Assembly: GCA_003484545.1 (NCBI GenBank)
Contig: DNCF01000151.1
Coordinates: 1 to 6,986, forward strand
Source: Massilia sp.
Lineage (GTDB): Bacteria; Pseudomonadota; Gammaproteobacteria; Burkholderiales; Burkholderiaceae_D
Length of the DNA: 6,986 nucleotides
Direction: 5' to 3'
The notes under the pieces are model-generated. The model did not search any database and had not been told where the DNA came from. It saw nothing but the letters and a program-made list of their open reading frames with translations. The position numbers were made by a program, and so were the translations under genes. Shown piece by piece: positions 1 to 4,987 of this stretch; position 1 is the first letter of the stretch; each line of letters starts with the position of its first letter.

Positions 1-13
1 GCTCTTCCGATCT
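1..13 (+). other. Illumina adapter remnant at the contig end
   Basis: The first 13 bases, GCTCTTCCGATCT, are exactly the 3' end shared by the standard Illumina TruSeq adapters (reverse complement AGATCGGAAGAGC). Lying flush with the contig edge, this is almost certainly untrimmed adapter and not genomic DNA. It falsely extends the reading frame of the truncated gene at 14-101, so residues decoded from it should be ignored. Confidence 0.94.
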
Positions 14-101
14 CCTGCGCGTGCGCCGGCAGGGCGAGGCAGGACGCGAGCGCCGCGGCCAGGGCGGCATGCCGGGCAGCGTTGTGGACAGTAAATGCCA
101 T
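14..101 (-). CDS. N-terminal signal peptide of an exported protein, truncated by the contig end
   Basis: Only the first 29 residues are present, read from ATG at 101 leftwards until the adapter interrupts the frame. They form a classical Sec signal peptide: a short N-region with Arg10 and His11, an Ala/Leu-rich hydrophobic core at about residues 12-24, and an A-H-A signal peptidase I motif at 26-28, predicting a mature protein that starts at Gln29. Cys21 lies inside the hydrophobic core and has no proper lipobox around it, so a lipoprotein is unlikely. The start is supported by a consensus Shine-Dalgarno GGAGG five bases upstream. Nothing of the mature protein remains, so its function cannot be named; a periplasmic or secreted protein is all that can be said. 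The gene is co-directional with ohrR but about 300 bp downstream of it, and probably has its own promoter. Confidence 0.72.
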
Positions 102-106
102 TGAAG

Positions 107-111
107 CCTCC
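107..111 (-). promoter_or_regulatory. Shine-Dalgarno GGAGG fixing the start of the truncated exported protein
   Basis: On the minus strand GGAGG is followed by CTTCA and then ATG at 101. The 5-base spacing and perfect complementarity to the 16S rRNA tail make this start much more likely than any alternative, and they show that a real gene begins at the contig edge. Confidence 0.7.
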
Positions 112-299
112 GTTGCGTGGATCACTGCGATGGGCCCGGACGCGCGAGGACGTGACGACGCCTCTCGGTGGCCGGGATCGATGACACGAGGGGAAAGCAG
201 GCAGCCGGCGGCGGGCGCTAGGAGGACGGCGAGGAAAGCAGTTGCATGGCTGGTCTCCGGCTGTGGATGTTGTTGTCGCGACGGGAAGTCGCCAAGCTT

Positions 300-327
300 A
301 TTGTAGTCACGGAACAATTGCACACAA
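300..327 (-). promoter_or_regulatory. Candidate sigma-70 promoter for the exported protein
   Basis: On the minus strand a -35-like TTGTGT (322-327) is separated by 16 bases from TACAAT (300-305), which matches the -10 consensus at 5 of 6 positions. Transcription would begin near 293 and run towards the signal-peptide gene. The -35 box is weak, so this is only a candidate. Confidence 0.35.
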
Positions 328-407
328 GTGGGGCGCAAGCACGCCGTTTGTGCGGCTTTGCACAGGAGACCGGTCCTGATTGAACCAGCCTCTTGTAGAC
401 TGCCGGG

Positions 408-863
408 TCAGGCGTTGTCGGTCAGGCTTGCCCGCAACTGGTCGAGTTGCTTCTTGAGGGTCGCGATGTCCTGCGGGCCGCAGCCGCTGGCGCACATCAC
501 CTGGGAGGGAAACTTGGCCGCTTCCTTGCGCATCTCGCTGCCGTGTTCGGTCAGCGAGATGATGACCTGGCGTTCGTCGTTCGCCGCGCGCACGCGGTGC
601 ACCAGCCCGGCCTGTTCCATCCGCTTGAGCAGCGGCGTCAGGGTCGCCGAATCGAGGAGCAGGCGTTCGCCGATGCTCGATACCGTCTGCTCGTCCTGCT
701 CCCACAAGACCATCAGGACCAGGTACTGCGAATAGGTGATGTCGAGCTTCTTGAGCAGCTTGCGATACAGCTTGCTCATCGCCAGCGAGGTCGAGTACAG
801 GGCAAAGCACAGCTGATCGTCGAGCTGGGGAACGCCCTCTGCGGATTTGTTCTTGCGGTTCAT
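408..863 (-). CDS. ohrR: OhrR, MarR-family organic hydroperoxide-sensing repressor
   Basis: This 151-residue protein is a full-length MarR-family winged-helix repressor of the OhrR type. It normally represses organic-hydroperoxide resistance genes and leaves DNA when its reactive cysteine is oxidised. Cys19, in the context LCFALYSTS, is the sensing cysteine; Tyr33 and Tyr44 fit the tyrosines known to contact it in other OhrR proteins. The winged helix spans about residues 58-105, with recognition helix [13 protein letters not shown] (71-83) and wing motif DERQV (96-100). Cys124 and Cys128 near the C-terminus correspond, with a constant offset of 3, to Cys127 and Cys131 of Xanthomonas campestris OhrR, where Cys22-Cys127 form an intersubunit disulfide. 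This indicates the two-cysteine mechanism. No Shine-Dalgarno is present; ATG 863 lies six bases after a -10 box, so a leaderless mRNA is likely. The gene is probably autoregulated. The usual ohr neighbour is absent here; a secreted esterase lies upstream instead. Confidence 0.93.
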   Translation of the reverse strand: MNRKNKSAEGVPQLDDQLCFALYSTSLAMSKLYRKLLKKLDITYSQYLVLMVLWEQDEQTVSSIGERLLLDSATLTPLLKRMEQAGLVHRVRAANDERQVIISLTEHGSEMRKEAAKFPSQVMCASGCGPQDIATLKKQLDQLRASLTDNA

Positions 864-869
864 GTCGCG

Positions 870-905
870 AGTATAGGTAGCACACTATCTAATTGCAAGC
901 GATTT
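870..905 (-). promoter_or_regulatory. ohrR promoter with overlapping OhrR operator (copy A)
   Basis: On the minus strand -35 TTGCAA (893-898), a 17-base spacer and -10 TATACT (870-875) form a good sigma-70 promoter. The spacer contains an imperfect palindrome (TAGTGTGCTA core), a degenerate version of the perfect ATAGCGCGCTAT seen in copy B at 2194-2229. The 36-bp block matches copy B at 32 of 36 positions. Placing an operator between -35 and -10 is typical of MarR-type autorepression. Assignment to OhrR is inferred from position and from conservation at the second site. Confidence 0.75.
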
Positions 906-930
906 CCAGTCAAGGCCGTGCGAACACATC

Positions 931-961
931 GAGGCGGGCCGCGCATGGCGCGTCCCGCCTC
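931..961 (-). terminator. Long GC-rich stem-loop after the esterase gene
   Basis: The arms GAGGCGGG (931-938) and CCCGCCTC (954-961) pair perfectly. Inside them, after one C/T mismatch, CGCGC and GCGCG pair around an ATG loop, giving roughly a 14-pair hairpin. It sits 30 bases past the esterase stop and before the ohrR promoter, as expected for a transcription end. On the minus strand no U-tract follows; the T5 run (967-971) lies on the plus-strand side, where no gene needs it. It may be a non-canonical terminator or an mRNA 3'-end stabiliser. Confidence 0.45.
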
Positions 962-990
962 CACCGTTTTTCAACGATGTGCCGACGATG

Positions 991-2001
991 TCATTGCAGG
1001 CGCAGTTTCAGTTCCTGGGCCGCCTGGCCGAGGGCGCTGCGCACTGCCGGCACGTCGCTGAGCGCGTTGAGCAGGCCGAAGTCGTGGATCATGCCGTTGT
1101 AGCGCACCGATTTCACGTCCACGCCGGCGGCATCGAGCTTGCGGCCGTAGGCTTCGGCTTCGTCGCGCAGCACGTCGAATTCGGCGGTCTGGATCAGTGC
1201 CGGCGGCAGGCCTTTCAGTTGCGCGGTGCTCGCCTGCAGCGGAGAAGCGTGGATATCGCGGCGGGCCGCCTGGTCGCGGGTGTAGTTATCCCAGAACCAC
1301 TTCATCATGTTGCGGGTCAGGAAGTGGCCGCTCGCAAACTGCTTGTACGACTCGGTGTCGAAGTTCGCATCGGTCACCGGCCACAGCAGGACCTGTGAGC
1401 GCAGGGCAGGCGCGCCTTGTTCCTTGGCCATCAGGCTGACCACGGCCGCCATGTTGCCGCCCACGCTATTGCCGGCCACGGCCAGGCGCTTGCCGTCGAC
1501 GCCGATGCGTGCGCCGTTCTCGCTCACCCAGCGGGTAGCGGCGTAGGCTTCCTTGATCGCCACGCCGTAGCCGGCTTCCGGGGAAGGCGTGTAGTTGACG
1601 AACACGGCCACCGCGCCGGACCCGGCCACCAGGTCGCGCACCAGGCGCTCGTGGGTAGGGTAATCGCCCAGCACCCAGCCGCCGCCGTGGAAGAACATGA
1701 AGGCCGGGAGAACCCCTTTCACGCCGGCCGGGCGCACGATGGTCAGCTTGACCGGCTTGCCGTCCAGGTCGACGGTCCTTTCGCTGACCTCGGCCGGGGC
1801 CAGCTTCGATTCGGCGCCTGCCTGCGCACCGGCCAGCACGGCGCGCGCTTCCTGCGGCGTCATCGTTTCCATCGGCTTGCCGCCTTCGATGGCTTTCAGG
1901 AAGCTGGCGGTCTGGCGTTCCACGCCCGGCAGGCTGGCGGCGCCGGCACCGGCGGTAGCGGCGATCAAGGCGGTGGCGATCAGGGTCTTGGCGGCTTTCA
2001 T
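991..2001 (-). CDS. Secreted alpha/beta-hydrolase, HSL/family IV-type esterase or lipase
   Basis: This 336-residue hydrolase probably cleaves short- to medium-chain carboxylic esters in the periplasm or outside the cell. Residues 1-22 form a Sec signal peptide (Lys2 and Lys5, a hydrophobic Ala/Leu core, likely cleavage at about A-G-A-A, 19-22). The catalytic domain shows the HGGGW oxyanion motif at 105-109, typical of the hormone-sensitive-lipase-like family. The nucleophile elbow GNSVGG places catalytic Ser179. The acid is probably Asp276 in EFDVLRDE, and the base His306 in GMIHDFG; order and spacing are normal. ATG 2001 is supported by AAGGAG six bases upstream. The only strong promoter upstream is the ohrR-like one near 2194-2222, so induction by organic peroxides or related electrophiles through OhrR is inferred. 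The natural substrate cannot be read from the sequence; Val180 replaces the Ala usual in GDSAGG. Confidence 0.88.
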   Translation of the reverse strand: MKAAKTLIATALIAATAGAGAASLPGVERQTASFLKAIEGGKPMETMTPQEARAVLAGAQAGAESKLAPAEVSERTVDLDGKPVKLTIVRPAGVKGVLPAFMFFHGGGWVLGDYPTHERLVRDLVAGSGAVAVFVNYTPSPEAGYGVAIKEAYAATRWVSENGARIGVDGKRLAVAGNSVGGNMAAVVSLMAKEQGAPALRSQVLLWPVTDANFDTESYKQFASGHFLTRNMMKWFWDNYTRDQAARRDIHASPLQASTAQLKGLPPALIQTAEFDVLRDEAEAYGRKLDAAGVDVKSVRYNGMIHDFGLLNALSDVPAVRSALGQAAQELKLRLQ

Positions 2002-2007
2002 GATGTT

Positions 2008-2013
2008 CTCCTT
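2008..2013 (-). promoter_or_regulatory. Shine-Dalgarno AAGGAG of the esterase gene
   Basis: AAGGAG on the minus strand sits six bases before ATG 2001. It contrasts with ohrR and tetR, which have no such site, and fits a gene whose mRNA has a long leader beginning near 2187. Confidence 0.75.
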
Positions 2014-2024
2014 AATATGCGATC

Positions 2025-2044
2025 AAATAGCGTACTACTTATTT
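2025..2044. promoter_or_regulatory. Degenerate third OhrR-like operator near the esterase start
   Basis: The plus strand reads AAATAGCGTACTACTTATTT. Its core ATAGCG-TACTAC matches the copy B palindrome ATAGCG-CGCTAT at 9 of 12 positions, including one complete half-site. It lies 24 bases upstream of the esterase ATG, inside the predicted leader, and no recognisable -35/-10 pair accompanies it. It could be an auxiliary repressor site or a decayed promoter copy; this is inference from similarity. Confidence 0.35.
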
Positions 2045-2050
2045 GGCTTG

Positions 2051-2077
2051 AAAATGGCCGGACGAAGCGGTCCGGCC
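2051..2077 (-). terminator. Terminator-like hairpin in the esterase leader (possible attenuator)
   Basis: The arms GGCCGGAC (2056-2063) and GTCCGGCC (2070-2077) are perfectly complementary over 8 bp around a 6-base loop. On the minus strand the stem is followed by ATTTTC. The U-run is short, so termination would be partial. The hairpin lies 10 bases after the stop of the leader ORF (2088-2186) and 54 bases before the esterase ATG. It could end a short transcript or attenuate esterase expression. Confidence 0.45.
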
Positions 2078-2087
2078 TGTGCTTGCT

Positions 2088-2186
2088 TCAACTGCCGTGT
2101 TGCATGTTGCTGCAGGATGGCGTTTGCAGCTCCGGCGCCGCGGCGCCATCGGGAGCCATGGTTGCCGCGCTGCGATCGCCATCCAT
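2088..2186 (-). CDS. 32-codon ORF at the transcription start of the esterase leader
   Basis: ATG at 2186 begins seven bases after the -10 box of the copy B promoter and opens a 32-residue frame ending in TGA at 2088. The peptide starts MDGDRSAATM, is Ala/Pro/Ser-rich, has one Cys and no recognisable domain or membrane segment. There is no Shine-Dalgarno, so translation would have to be leaderless, as predicted for ohrR, whose ATG sits at nearly the same distance from the same promoter. It may be a leader peptide, the relic of a duplicated promoter-plus-start-codon unit, or a chance frame in GC-rich DNA. The placement is striking but the peptide itself gives no evidence of function. Confidence 0.3.
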   Translation of the reverse strand: MDGDRSAATMAPDGAAAPELQTPSCSNMQHGS

Positions 2187-2193
2187 GTGACGC

Positions 2194-2229
2194 AGTATAG
2201 ATAGCGCGCTATTTAATTGCAAGCGATTT
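2194..2229 (-). promoter_or_regulatory. Second OhrR-type promoter/operator (copy B), upstream of the esterase
   Basis: On the minus strand -35 TTGCAA (2217-2222), a 17-base spacer and -10 TATACT (2194-2199) match the ohrR promoter exactly in boxes and spacing. The spacer carries the perfect 12-bp palindrome ATAGCGCGCTAT (2201-2212). The block is 32/36 identical to 870-905 and has the same orientation. Transcription would start near 2186-2188 and read through a leader of about 185 bases into the esterase. The divergent csaA gene starts about 90 bp to the right, so a bound repressor could affect it as well, though no plus-strand promoter is obvious within the block. Confidence 0.75.
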
Positions 2230-2320
2230 TATTGGCGGTCTACGCGGCATCGGCCCGTAAGTAGAGCATACCGGGCGCCGGCCTCTGGCTTGCGCCGCGT
2301 ATATGGTGTATTTTTTAGTA

Positions 2321-2668
2321 ATGGAAAAAACCGAAAAAATCGCCTGGTCCGACTTCATGAAGGTAGAACTGCGTGTCGGGCGCATCCTCTCCGCCGAAGC
2401 CTTTCCCGAAGCGAGAAAGCCGGCCTATAAACTGCAGATCGATTTCGGCAGCGAGATCGGCATCCGCAAGTCGAGCGCCCAGATCATGGCGCTGTACGAC
2501 CCGCAGACGCTCGTCGGGAAGCAGGTCGTGGCGGTCGTGAATTTCCCCGAGAAGCAGATCGGCCCCTTCATGTCCGAATGCCTGGTGACGGGCTTCCACG
2601 ACGCCTCGGGCAACGTCAGCCTGTGCGTGCCGGAGCATGAGGTGCCGCTCGGCACCCGGCTGCTGTGA
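2321..2668 (+). CDS. csaA: CsaA-like tRNA-binding-domain protein
   Basis: This 115-residue protein is a stand-alone tRNA-binding (OB-fold) domain of the CsaA type. Bacillus CsaA is a homodimer reported to have chaperone and export-related activity, and the fold also binds tRNA; its role in proteobacteria is unclear. Family hallmarks are DFMKVELRVGRI (11-22), FPEARKPAYKL (28-38), DFGSEIGIRKSSAQI (41-55), VVNFP (72-76) and the SECLVTG segment (85-91). Length is normal for the family, which is typically about 110 residues. ATG 2321 is preferred because the family has only a few residues before the DF motif; an in-frame ATG at 2303 would add six residues. Neither start has a Shine-Dalgarno, and TATTTT lies six bases before ATG 2321, so a leaderless start is possible. 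It is the only plus-strand gene, divergent from the esterase and convergent with the TetR gene. Confidence 0.88.
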   Translation: MEKTEKIAWSDFMKVELRVGRILSAEAFPEARKPAYKLQIDFGSEIGIRKSSAQIMALYDPQTLVGKQVVAVVNFPEKQIGPFMSECLVTGFHDASGNVSLCVPEHEVPLGTRLL

Positions 2669-2690
2669 CCGAGCCGTCTTCCTGGGCGCC

Positions 2691-3317
2691 TCAAGCGTCC
2701 AGCTGCAAGGTATCGGCCAGCTGGCTGTAATACTGCGCGATGAATTTTTTTCCGTCGGACGGAGAAAACAGGTACAGGCGCATCAGCCCTTCGAACACGA
2801 GCGAGAGGCGCTCGGCGACCGCGTCCGGGTCGAGCTCGGCCGCTAGCCGGCCATTTTTGCGGGCGGCGCGTATTCCCTGATGCACGGCTTCGAGCAGGCC
2901 TGCCTCGGAACGGCGCAGCAGTTCTGCGACCTGCGGATTGCGTGCGCCCTCGCTGGCGATCTCGGCGCGCAGCACCGCGACCGCGTGCCCCTGGGGTGTG
3001 AGGAAAATGTCCGCCAATACCTCCTCGATGGCAGCCCGGCTGAAATCCGTATTCCAGAAACGCGCGATGAAATCGTAGTGGCGCCGCAGGTCGACTTCGA
3101 TCAGGGCCACGATCAGCGCTTCCTTGCTCGGGAAGTACTGGTAGATGTTCGCGGTGCTGACGCCCGCGGCGGCGCTGATCTCCGCGATCGAGGCCGCATG
3201 GAAGCCACGCTGGAGGAAACAGCTGCGGGCGCCATCGAGGATCTGCGCCATGCGTTCTTCACGCGCCTGTTCGTTCACGGGACGGCCGCGCGGGGCCTTG
3301 CTGGTGCTGGTTTTCAT
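2691..3317 (-). CDS. TetR/AcrR-family transcriptional repressor
   Basis: This 208-residue protein is a standard-length TetR regulator, a dimeric DNA-binding repressor released by a small ligand. The N-terminus carries a PRGRP segment (about 9-13) like the minor-groove arm of many TetR proteins. The helix-turn-helix spans about 42-61 (SIAEISAAAGVSTANIYQYF), followed by the conserved FPSKEAL. The remaining residues form the variable helical ligand-binding and dimer domain, so the ligand cannot be inferred. ATG 3317 is chosen over an upstream in-frame TTG at 3353 because the TTG adds 12 residues outside the family pattern and overlaps the promoter. The gene lies 81 bp after the aldehyde dehydrogenase stop on the same strand, so it is a good candidate regulator of that enzyme. 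It converges with csaA, 22 bp apart, leaving no room for separate terminators. Confidence 0.88.
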   Translation of the reverse strand: MKTSTSKAPRGRPVNEQAREERMAQILDGARSCFLQRGFHAASIAEISAAAGVSTANIYQYFPSKEALIVALIEVDLRRHYDFIARFWNTDFSRAAIEEVLADIFLTPQGHAVAVLRAEIASEGARNPQVAELLRRSEAGLLEAVHQGIRAARKNGRLAAELDPDAVAERLSLVFEGLMRLYLFSPSDGKKFIAQYYSQLADTLQLDA

Positions 3318-3323
3318 GCCTGG

Positions 3324-3353
3324 ATTATATAAAGGGAGGCCTGTGACAGGCAA
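3324..3353 (-). promoter_or_regulatory. tetR promoter with palindromic operator candidate
   Basis: On the minus strand TTGCCT (3348-3353), an 18-base spacer and a perfect -10 TATAAT (3324-3329) form a sigma-70 promoter. The tetR ATG (3317) follows the -10 box by only six bases, predicting a leaderless mRNA. The perfect 13-bp palindrome GCCTGTGACAGGC (3339-3351) overlaps the -35 box and spacer, where an autorepressor would bind. Its loop is too small for a useful RNA hairpin, so a protein-binding site is more likely. Confidence 0.55.
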
Positions 3354-3363
3354 AGTCCGGCAG

Positions 3364-3386
3364 GCCGCGCGCCGTCGGCGCGCGGC
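3364..3386 (-). terminator. Perfect 10-bp GC hairpin just after the aldehyde dehydrogenase gene
   Basis: GCCGCGCGCC (3364-3373) and GGCGCGCGGC (3377-3386) are fully complementary around a 3-base loop. The hairpin begins 12 bases past the dehydrogenase stop codon and ends 11 bases before the tetR -35 box. No U-tract follows on either strand, so it is not a canonical intrinsic terminator. It may pause polymerase, assist Rho-independent release weakly, or protect the mRNA 3' end. Confidence 0.45.
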
Positions 3387-3398
3387 GCTGGCCCCCGA

Positions 3399-4871
3399 TC
3401 AGGCTGCGGCCGGCGGCGCTTCGACCGAGGCGTAGACCTTGATCTCCTGGAACTGCTCGATGGCACGCGGACCGCACAGGACGCCGATGCCGCTTTGCTT
3501 GAAGCCGCTCTGCTCGAAGTGTTCCGACATGACCCCCCAGCAGTTCATCCAGACGTGGCCGGCCTGGATCGCCTTGCCGACGCGGCGGCAGCGTGCCATG
3601 TCGCTGGAAAAGACCGACGCGGCAAGACCATACTCGGTGGCGTTCGCGCGCGCGATGGCGCCGGCTTCGTCGTCGAAGATCTCGAAGGTCTGGACCGGGC
3701 CGAAGACCTCGTTCTGGACCACGTAGGCATCGAGGGACTCGACTTCGATCAGGCTGGGGCGGTAGAAGGCGCCCGCGGCCAATGGGCCTTCGGTGACGGG
3801 CCCGCCGCGCACGAGGATGCTGGCGTAGGATGCGGCCTCGGCGACCACCGCGTCCACGCGCTGCACGCTTGCCTTGTCGATCAGCGGGCCGAGCTGGGCG
3901 TCGGGATCGTCGCTGGCGCCGAGCCGCACGTTGCGGTAGGCCTCCACCAGCGCTGCGCGCAGCCTGTCGGCGACGCCGCGCTGGACCAGCACGCGCGCGC
4001 CGGTGCAGCAGAACTGGCCGTTCATCACGACCAGGGCGGCGACGATCTGCGGGACCACGGCCTCGAGGTCGGCGTCGTCGAAGACCACCAACGGCGCCTT
4101 GCCGCCCAGTTCGAGGTTGAGGCGCTTGAGCGTCCGGGCGCCGTTGGCGGCGATGAGCCGGCCCACCTTGGTGCTGCCGGTGTAGCTGATCATGTTCACG
4201 TCGGGCGAATCGACCAGCATCGCGGCGCCGATGCTGCCGGACTCGGTGATCACGTTCAGGACGCCGGGGGGCAGGGACCTTGTCGCGGCGACCGCTGCGG
4301 CGAACAGGGCATTGGTCAGCGCCGTCTGGTGCGGCAGCTTGAGGACCACCGTGCATCCGGCGGCAAGGGCCGGCGCGACGGCGCGCACCGACAGGATGAC
4401 GGGCGAATTCCAGGGCGAGATCACGCCGACCACGCCGAGCGCTTCGGGATCGGAGTGGAAGTGCAGGCCGGGGGCGGCTTCGAGCGCGCGGCCACCGGTC
4501 TGCAGCAGCGCGGTCGCGGCGCCATGGCGCAGCCAGTCCACCGTGACCTGCAGCTCCCACTGGGTCTGCGCCAGCAGCTTGCCGCCTTCGCGCGCCAGCA
4601 TCAGCGCCATCTCATCCGCCCGCTTCGCCACTTCGCCAGCCAGTTCGAACAGGGCGCGCGAGCGCAGGGAGCGGTCCCTGGACCAGCTGGTGGTATCGAA
4701 GGCGCTGCGCGCGGCCTGGATCGCCTGCCGCGCTTCTTCCGGGCCGATGTCCAGGTAGTTGCCGAGCGTCTGGCCGTTCGAGGGACTGATGGCCTGCCTG
4801 GGCGTGCCGCCATCGTTCCAGGCGCCGTTGATCCAGTTCCCTGCTGCTTTCGTCATCGTCGAGCGTTCCAT
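3399..4871 (-). CDS. NAD(P)+-dependent aldehyde dehydrogenase
   Basis: This 490-residue protein is a complete member of the aldehyde dehydrogenase superfamily, oxidising an aldehyde to the acid with NAD(P)+ in the cytoplasm. Visible landmarks are PWNSP with Asn155, the cofactor lysine Lys178 in VVLK, YTGSTKVG (230-237), general base Glu254 in LELGG, nucleophile Cys288 in GQFCCTG, and NEVFGP with Glu388. ATG 4871 follows AAAGGA by seven bases; a GTG lies directly before it and a further ATG at 4856. Family-level features do not settle the substrate. Two oddities: the residue matching Glu195 of human ALDH2, which binds the adenosine ribose of NAD+, is His181 (KLPHQT instead of the common KPxEQT), so cofactor preference may differ; and the usual FGGFKQSG reads SGFKQSG. 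A TetR gene follows on the same strand and probably controls it. Confidence 0.92.
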   Translation of the reverse strand: MERSTMTKAAGNWINGAWNDGGTPRQAISPSNGQTLGNYLDIGPEEARQAIQAARSAFDTTSWSRDRSLRSRALFELAGEVAKRADEMALMLAREGGKLLAQTQWELQVTVDWLRHGAATALLQTGGRALEAAPGLHFHSDPEALGVVGVISPWNSPVILSVRAVAPALAAGCTVVLKLPHQTALTNALFAAAVAATRSLPPGVLNVITESGSIGAAMLVDSPDVNMISYTGSTKVGRLIAANGARTLKRLNLELGGKAPLVVFDDADLEAVVPQIVAALVVMNGQFCCTGARVLVQRGVADRLRAALVEAYRNVRLGASDDPDAQLGPLIDKASVQRVDAVVAEAASYASILVRGGPVTEGPLAAGAFYRPSLIEVESLDAYVVQNEVFGPVQTFEIFDDEAGAIARANATEYGLAASVFSSDMARCRRVGKAIQAGHVWMNCWGVMSEHFEQSGFKQSGIGVLCGPRAIEQFQEIKVYASVEAPPAAA

Positions 4872-4878
4872 CACAGTT

Positions 4879-4884
4879 TCCTTT
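4879..4884 (-). promoter_or_regulatory. Shine-Dalgarno AAAGGA of the aldehyde dehydrogenase gene
   Basis: AAAGGA on the minus strand precedes ATG 4871 by seven bases. This favours 4871 over the adjacent GTG (4874, four-base spacing) and over the downstream ATG at 4856. Confidence 0.6.
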
Positions 4885-4987
4885 CAGAGCAATCCGCTGG
4901 TTGAACGATGCAGACAAGGTGCGGTGGGCCAGGGGTCTGATCGTGTTCTGGCGGACAGGATGAACTGCCGTTCTGCGCCGCCATGAA

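Larger units (their letters stand above)
102..407 (-). other. 306-bp gene-free region: leader and promoter of the exported protein
   Basis: No convincing long coding region lies here; the longer ORFs have codon use unlike the neighbours and are best read as chance frames in GC-rich DNA. On the minus strand there is a weak promoter (300-327), then a leader of about 190 bases before ATG at 101. The leader holds a 9-codon ORF (218-247, ATG to TAG) preceded by GGAG seven bases upstream; it could be a leader peptide, but it is too short to judge. No clear terminator with a U-tract follows ohrR. Confidence 0.45.

Noticed and set aside
218..247. 9-codon ORF with a plausible Shine-Dalgarno in the exported-protein leader
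   Set aside because: It is too short to separate from chance, and there is no regulatory codon pattern or adjacent terminator hairpin; it is mentioned only in the leader description.
82..306. 74-codon plus-strand ORF near the contig start
   Set aside because: It has no Shine-Dalgarno or recognisable domain, and it overlaps the well-supported signal-peptide start on the other strand.
342..355. Small hairpin GCCG/CGGC downstream of ohrR
   Set aside because: A 4-bp stem with no U-tract is too weak to call a terminator.
307..885. Long minus-strand ORF overlapping ohrR in another frame
   Set aside because: It is Arg/Pro/Gly-rich, has no family features and lies over ohrR, whose frame shows clear OhrR motifs; it is a GC-rich shadow frame.
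2641..2656. Inverted repeat GGTGCCG/CGGCACC at the end of csaA
   Set aside because: It lies inside the coding sequence, has almost no loop and no T-tract on either strand; it is not convincing as a terminator for csaA or tetR.
3325..4560. 411-codon minus-strand ORF inside the aldehyde dehydrogenase gene
   Set aside because: It is extremely Arg/Pro-rich and fully overlaps a gene with intact catalytic motifs; the same applies to the plus-strand frame at 3495-4904.
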